Source of the DNA: Terriglobia bacterium
Lineage (GTDB): Bacteria; Acidobacteriota; Terriglobia; Terriglobales; Acidobacteriaceae
Assembly: GCA_020072645.1 (NCBI GenBank)
Contig: JAIQGK010000001.1
Coordinates: 420,191-484,190, forward strand
DNA: 64,000 nt
Direction: 5' to 3'
The translations under genes were made by a program, and so were the position numbers. A model generated the notes under the pieces. That model made no database searches. It was not told the DNA's origin and was given only the letters and a program-made list of their open reading frames with translations. This document shows positions 59,856 to 64,000 of the stretch, in pieces; position 1 is the stretch's first letter; the number at the start of each line of letters is the position of its first letter.

Positions 59856-60359
59856 ATGGAGATGAACTGGTCACGTTGGTTCCATTGCGAATCGAGCTTT
59901 GGCTTGCTGCTGGTTCCGAGCCAGCCCGGAGTATTTGCTCTGGCGGAAGAAATTGTGCAGGCGGTGGGAGAGCAATCGCGCCGGATGCTGGCAGTGTTTG
60001 AGGTGGCTGAAGCTGAAGACCTTTCACGCGCCATGAGCCGGCTGTTTGCTACGGGCAGTCCGTGGCGGGAAAAAATGTCGCAGGCCAAGATTTATGTGCG
60101 TTATGCCATCGCGCCCAGTATTGCTGATCGACGCGCGGCGGCAACGGCGCTCAAGAACTGGCTGAGCGCGCAGCGGGAAGTAGCGTCCCAGGTCTTTGAA
60201 TCAAGGACGCCTGCGGCAGCGGAACAAAAGACATTTGAAAAATCGCCGACAACAGCGGAGCGTGGCGGAGCCCTTGAATTGAAGACCGTGGCGGAGCGCG
60301 CGGTCGATCGCGTGACCCACGGCATCAAGCTGGGCAAAGCAGTTTCAGCAGGATCCTAG
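59856..60359 (+). CDS. hypothetical protein upstream of nrdJ
   Basis: 167 residues from MEMNWSRWFHCESSFG, with GGGGGAAGAG upstream. Residues 15-100 contain LLLVPSQPGVFALAEEIVQA, RRMLAVFEVAEAEDLSRAMS and YVRYAIAPSIADRRAAATAL: a mixed alpha/beta pattern not clearly assigned. The C-terminal 65 residues are Glu/Ala/Lys rich. It is the first gene after the NrdR-like boxes and 107 nt before nrdJ, so it is likely co-expressed with nucleotide reduction, but no function can be given. Confidence 0.6.
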   Translation: MEMNWSRWFHCESSFGLLLVPSQPGVFALAEEIVQAVGEQSRRMLAVFEVAEAEDLSRAMSRLFATGSPWREKMSQAKIYVRYAIAPSIADRRAAATALKNWLSAQREVASQVFESRTPAAAEQKTFEKSPTTAERGGALELKTVAERAVDRVTHGIKLGKAVSAGS

Positions 60360-60466
60360 AGACAAACAGCGGAAACCGGAAAGCGAGCGGCAGGCTCGCG
60401 CCATGCGGCATGCACCATCGAGGACGGCATTTTCGAGGACATCAGGCGAATCGGAGAAAAACAAAG

Positions 60467-63400
60467 ATGGCTGAGATCAACGTAAAGATCATGAAGGAAA
60501 ACACAAAAGTACAAACACAGCAGCCAACATCCGGACAAGCGGCCCCCGGACTGAAGTTTCCGCGCTATTTTACGCGCACCGGCGTTTCTCCCTATGACGA
60601 AGTGGAGTGGGAGCTGCGCACGGCCAGCATTACTGACGCCAAGGGCAACAGCATTTTTGAGCAGCGTGATGTGGAGTCGCCCAAAGACTGGTCGATGACC
60701 GCCATCAACATTGTGGCCAGTAAATATCTTCACGGTACGCTGGGCACGCCGCAGCGCGAAACCGGCGTGCGTCAGCTGATTCAGCGCGTGGCAGAGAGCA
60801 TCCGCGACTGGGGCTGGCAGCAGGGCTACTTTGCCAGCGCGGAAGACCGCGACACGTTCCATGACGAGCTGGTGCACATTCTTGTGCAGCAGAAAGCGGC
60901 GTTCAATTCGCCGGTGTGGTTCAACGTGGGCTGTGACCGGCTGGAGCCGCTCAGTGACGCGCAGAACTGGCACTGGAACCGCGAGCAGGGAACTGTGGAA
61001 TTTACGACGACCGGCTACAAAGCGCCGCAGTGCTCGGCGTGTTTCATCAACTCGGTGAAGGATTCGCTCGACTCGATTCTCACGCTGGCCAAGACGGAAG
61101 GTATGCTGTTCAAGTGGGGCAGCGGCACGGGAACAAATCTTTCCGCGCTGCGCGGCTCGACGGAAGAGCTTTCCGGCGGCGGATCGGCCTCTGGGCCGCT
61201 CAGCTTTATGAAAGGCTTTGACGCATTTGCCGGCGTGATCAAATCCGGCGGCAAGACGCGTCGCGCGGCCAAGATGGTGATCTTGAACGTTGATCATCCT
61301 GATATTGAAAGCTTCATTGACTGCAAGATGGCCGAAGAGAAAAAAGCGTGGGCGCTGATCGAGATGGGCTATGACGGTTCGTCGCCCGACTCCGACGCTT
61401 ACAGCTCCATCTTCTTCCAGAACGCCAACAACTCCGTTCGCGTAACGGATGAATTCATGTCCGCCGTTGAGCGTGATGGCGATTTTTCCACCCGCGCCGT
61501 AAAAGGCAAGCAAGTGATGAAGACCTACAAGGCGCGCCAGCTGATGAACAAGATTGCTGAAGCCACTTGGTGGTGCGGCGATCCGGGCATGCAGTACGAC
61601 ACGACGATCAACAAGTGGCATACGTCGAAAAATACGGACCGCATCAACGCCAGCAATCCTTGCAGTGAATACATGTTCCTGGACGATTCGGCCTGCAACC
61701 TGGCTTCGCTCAACCTGATGAAGTTTCTCAAGTCGAATGGCGAGTTTGATGTGCCTGCGTATCGCCACGCAGTGGATGTGATGATCACGGCGCAGGAAAT
61801 TCTTGTCGACAACGCCGGCTATCCAACGGAAGCGATTGCGCGCAACTCGCATGATTATCGTCCTCTCGGGTTGGGATATGCCAATCTGGGCGCGCTGCTC
61901 ATGGCCAGCGGCCTGCCGTATGATTCCGACGCCGGCCGCGACTACGCCGCTTGCGTTACCGCAATCATGTGCGGTGAAGCGTACTTGCAGTCGGCGCGCA
62001 TTGCCGGACAGTGTCCGCAGCTTGGGGCGGCCAGTTCGCGCGTCTCTCCGCAGGACGTTACTGGCGGCGCGTGCCCGGGCTGGTATATCAATCGCGAGCC
62101 GTTCCTCAACGTGATCCGCATGCATCGGGCATCGGTGAACAAGATCAACAAAGAAAACGTTCCTGCCGCGGTACTCGAAGGCAGCAAGCAGTGCTGGGAC
62201 GAAGCTCTGGCCCTGGGCGAGCGCAACGGATATCGCAACGCGCAGGTCACGGTGCTGGCGCCCACGGGGACTATCGGCTTCATGATGGACTGCGACACCA
62301 CCGGCGTTGAGCCTGACCTGGCGCTGGTGAAATACAAAAAGCTTGTAGGCGGCGGCATGATCAAGATCGTGAACCAGACCGTGCCTTCCGCGCTGTGGAA
62401 GCTGGGCTACACGCCGGACCAGGTGAACTCCATCGTGAGCTACATTGATTCCACGGGGACCATTGAAGGCGCGCCGGGAATCAAGGACGAGCATCTCCCG
62501 GTCTTCGATTGCAGCTTTAAGCCTTCCAAGGGCACGCGCAGCATCCATTACATGGGCCACGTAATGATGATGGCGGCAACGCAGCCATTCATCAGCGGCG
62601 CAATTTCCAAGACGGTGAACCTGCCGGAGGCCGCGACGGTTGAAGACATCACCGAGGCCTATCTTCAATCCTGGAAACTGGGGCTGAAGGCGGTGGCCAT
62701 CTATCGCGACGGATCCAAGAAAGCGCAGCCGCTGATGGCCGCCAGCTCACGCGACGAAGCCGCCAAGCGGGGCACGCGCGGAGAAAAAGACATCACCGCA
62801 ACGCAGCGTCCGCTAAGCGGCGCGGAGCTGGAGTTCCAAAAGCTCTCGCCGGAGCAGCAGACCATGGCGCTGGCCGCGGTGCGTCCGCTCACCATGACCG
62901 AACAAGAGACGGCGCCGCCGCGCGCGGTGCGCCACCGGCTGCCGGGTGAGCGCGCATCCATCACGCATAAATTCGCGCTCGCGGGACACGAAGGCTACAT
63001 CACCGTGGGCCTGTATAAAGACGGCACGCCGGGCGAGCTGTTCATCCGCATGGCCAAGGAAGGCTCCACCGTTTCCGGCCTGATGGACTCATTCGCCACT
63101 GCGATTTCGCTGGCGCTGCAACACGGCGTCCCCATGAAGCTGATGTGTGAAAAGTTCAGCCACACGCGCTTTGAGCCTTCAGGCTTCACCGGCAACCCGG
63201 AGATCCCCATCGCCAAGAGCATCATGGACTACATCTTCCGCTGGCTGGAACTCAAGTTCGTCACCGGCAGGCAATATCCGCTGTTTAAGGACATGGTGTT
63301 GCCGCCGATGGGAGCCGGAGCGCTTAGCCCTGAGCCATTAGCCATTAGCCAGCAGAGTGCATCTGAAACGGTTTCGCGGCCAGAAACGCTACCTCCCCAG

Positions 63401-63604
63401 GGAGGATTGGCTAAAGGCCAGGAGCTAACGGCTAAAGGCTCGCCCTCGATCGTAGATCGAGGGTTATACCACTCCGCCGACGCGCTGAAAGAGTTCGTCG
63501 ATCTGGGCGACGCCCCAAGCTGCCACGTGTGCGGCGCGATCATGACCAGGAATGGGAGCTGCTACAGGTGCATGAGTTGTGGGAGTACGAGTGGGTGCAG
63601 TTAG
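60467..63604 (+). CDS. nrdJ: vitamin B12-dependent (class II) ribonucleotide reductase
   Basis: 1045 residues from MAEINVKIMKENTKV, following GGAG. Features: FTRTGVSPYDEVEWELRTAS at the start, AAFNSPVWFNVGCD, CSACFINSVKDSLDSIL (first active Cys region), KWGSGTGTNLSALRGS, NPCSEYMFLDDSACNLASLN (thiyl-type Cys and Glu), and APTGTIGFMMDCDTTGVEPD. It reduces ribonucleotides to deoxyribonucleotides with adenosylcobalamin and needs no oxygen. The end CHVCGAIMTRNGSCYRCMSC has two CxxC knuckles, probably the redox or zinc tail. Residues about 955-1000 are an odd linker encoded by palindromic repeats. Confidence 0.95.
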   Translation: MAEINVKIMKENTKVQTQQPTSGQAAPGLKFPRYFTRTGVSPYDEVEWELRTASITDAKGNSIFEQRDVESPKDWSMTAINIVASKYLHGTLGTPQRETGVRQLIQRVAESIRDWGWQQGYFASAEDRDTFHDELVHILVQQKAAFNSPVWFNVGCDRLEPLSDAQNWHWNREQGTVEFTTTGYKAPQCSACFINSVKDSLDSILTLAKTEGMLFKWGSGTGTNLSALRGSTEELSGGGSASGPLSFMKGFDAFAGVIKSGGKTRRAAKMVILNVDHPDIESFIDCKMAEEKKAWALIEMGYDGSSPDSDAYSSIFFQNANNSVRVTDEFMSAVERDGDFSTRAVKGKQVMKTYKARQLMNKIAEATWWCGDPGMQYDTTINKWHTSKNTDRINASNPCSEYMFLDDSACNLASLNLMKFLKSNGEFDVPAYRHAVDVMITAQEILVDNAGYPTEAIARNSHDYRPLGLGYANLGALLMASGLPYDSDAGRDYAACVTAIMCGEAYLQSARIAGQCPQLGAASSRVSPQDVTGGACPGWYINREPFLNVIRMHRASVNKINKENVPAAVLEGSKQCWDEALALGERNGYRNAQVTVLAPTGTIGFMMDCDTTGVEPDLALVKYKKLVGGGMIKIVNQTVPSALWKLGYTPDQVNSIVSYIDSTGTIEGAPGIKDEHLPVFDCSFKPSKGTRSIHYMGHVMMMAATQPFISGAISKTVNLPEAATVEDITEAYLQSWKLGLKAVAIYRDGSKKAQPLMAASSRDEAAKRGTRGEKDITATQRPLSGAELEFQKLSPEQQTMALAAVRPLTMTEQETAPPRAVRHRLPGERASITHKFALAGHEGYITVGLYKDGTPGELFIRMAKEGSTVSGLMDSFATAISLALQHGVPMKLMCEKFSHTRFEPSGFTGNPEIPIAKSIMDYIFRWLELKFVTGRQYPLFKDMVLPPMGAGALSPEPLAISQQSASETVSRPETLPPQGGLAKGQELTAKGSPSIVDRGLYHSADALKEFVDLGDAPSCHVCGAIMTRNGSCYRCMSCGSTSGCS
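63332..63463. repeat. palindromic repeats inside the nrdJ coding region
   Basis: Left arm GAGCCATTAGCCATTAGC (63332-63349) is inverted at GCTAACGGCTAAAGGCTC (63424-63441), 16 of 18 matching; directly after is a perfect hairpin CCCTCGATC GTA GATCGAGGG (63443-63463). The element is in frame and encodes a linker. Confidence 0.65.
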
Positions 63605-63624
63605 TCTGTTCCTAGTTTGCCGAT

Positions 63625-63652
63625 AACAAGCCCGGCGCAAGCTGGGCTTGTT
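63625..63652 (+). terminator. intrinsic terminator after nrdJ
   Basis: AACAAGCCCGGC GCAA GCTGGGCTTGTT then CCTTCCTTTGTG: a 12-bp stem with one mismatch, 20 nt after the stop. Confidence 0.75.
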
Positions 63653-63870
63653 CCTTCCTTTGTGTTTCTTCGTGACCTTTGTGGTTGAGCTTTGCACTGC
63701 CCTACCCCGGCCCCCTCAACTAGGATTCCAAAAGAGTTATCTGATCTCATCCCAAGGTCATCCCAGTCGGGCTTTTCCGATCACCTGATTCCCCGATCAA
63801 CGGATCACCCGATCTCAGGGGGGTACCCCCTCCCCGGGTCATCCCAGATTGGCGTAGACTTGTGAGGTGC
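63653..63870. other. gene-free tail with partial dispersed repeats
   Basis: No gene seen. TTGTGTTTCTTCGTGACCTT (63658-63677) is the inverse of the GGTCACGAAGGAACAC unit near 16475. Repeated GATCACCTGAT/GATCACCCGATC units lie at 63779-63815. Confidence 0.5.
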
Positions 63871-63941
63871 ACCCCTGAGGTGAGACAGAAAATTTATCCC
63901 ACAGATGTGATTGTGAATAGTGAACCCCTGATTTGAGACAG
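63871..63941 (+). repeat. pair of direct repeats near the window end
   Basis: ACCCCTGAGGTGAGACAG (63871-63888) and ACCCCTGATTTGAGACAG (63924-63941), 16 of 18 identical and 53 bp apart. Such iterated near-end repeats are typical of some insertion-sequence termini; the rest would lie beyond the window. Confidence 0.5.
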
Positions 63942-64000
63942 TCAACAGAGTCACAATGCACCCTCGTTGTTCTCCAGCAGGGGGTTGGGGTTCGGGGAAG

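Noticed and set aside
60356..62668. 770-codon minus-strand reading frame opposite nrdJ
   Set aside because: Shadow of the GC-rich nrdJ coding strand; His/Arg-rich, no motif.

Overview
The window looks like a chromosomal piece of an Acidobacteriota genome (Terriglobia-like). This is an inference from gene content and style: a fused type I dehydroquinate dehydratase/shikimate dehydrogenase, a B12-dependent ribonucleotide reductase, FG-GAP/Ig-like secreted proteins, a winged-helix/TPR regulator, many small outer-membrane or secreted proteins, an LPS-type (lpxD, PagL-like) and meso-DAP-type (mpl, dapF, ldcA) envelope, and many dispersed palindromic repeats. No rRNA gene, CRISPR array or intact canonical tRNA gene was seen.

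Layout. 0-6 kb: an RND multidrug efflux operon (adaptor and two permeases, minus strand, second permease cut by the window edge). 6.4-12.2 kb: secreted amidohydrolase, secreted phosphoesterase and a large secreted protein of unknown role. 12.2-16.4 kb: a frameshifted HNH nuclease remnant, then a complete 3.25-kb IS1595-family transposon with 24-bp terminal inverted repeats, an 8-bp target duplication and passenger genes (RusA-like, XRE regulator, small proteins). 16.5-29 kb: OmpA-like protein, aroDE, small secreted and outer-membrane proteins, CsgG-like protein, M20 peptidase, tRNA nucleotidyltransferase with a histone-H1-like tail. 29-40 kb: lpxD, signalling proteins, plsC, mpl, ldcA, dapF, mgtC, a membrane glycosyltransferase, mtnP. 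40-48 kb: an H-type-lectin protein, a winged-helix/TPR regulator, a cupin, a histidine kinase, a Crp/Fnr regulator, a broken receiver gene and a secreted metalloprotease.

48.2-51.2 kb is the most interesting part: a Ro60-type TROVE/vWA protein preceded on the same strand by a small four-cysteine protein and an array of four Y-RNA-like units. Three units contain a tRNA-like module in permuted order (anticodon-stem 3' strand, variable loop, T arm, closed acceptor-like hairpin, D arm, anticodon-stem 5' strand), held on a longer helix with a conserved GGT bulge and a GGYGAA/TTCCCC helix that covaries between units. About 100-nt two-hairpin repeats lie between units, and a fourth copy sits just upstream of the isopropylmalate-dehydrogenase-like gene at 54 kb. 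The locus reads as an RNA-surveillance module (Ro60 ring plus tRNA-mimicking Y RNAs) without a nearby RtcB.

51-64 kb: small hypothetical genes, a DUF4139-like secreted protein, leuB-like gene, a long FG-GAP/Ig-like protein, a SnoaL-like protein, and nrdJ with a probable two-box NrdR operator upstream of its likely operon.
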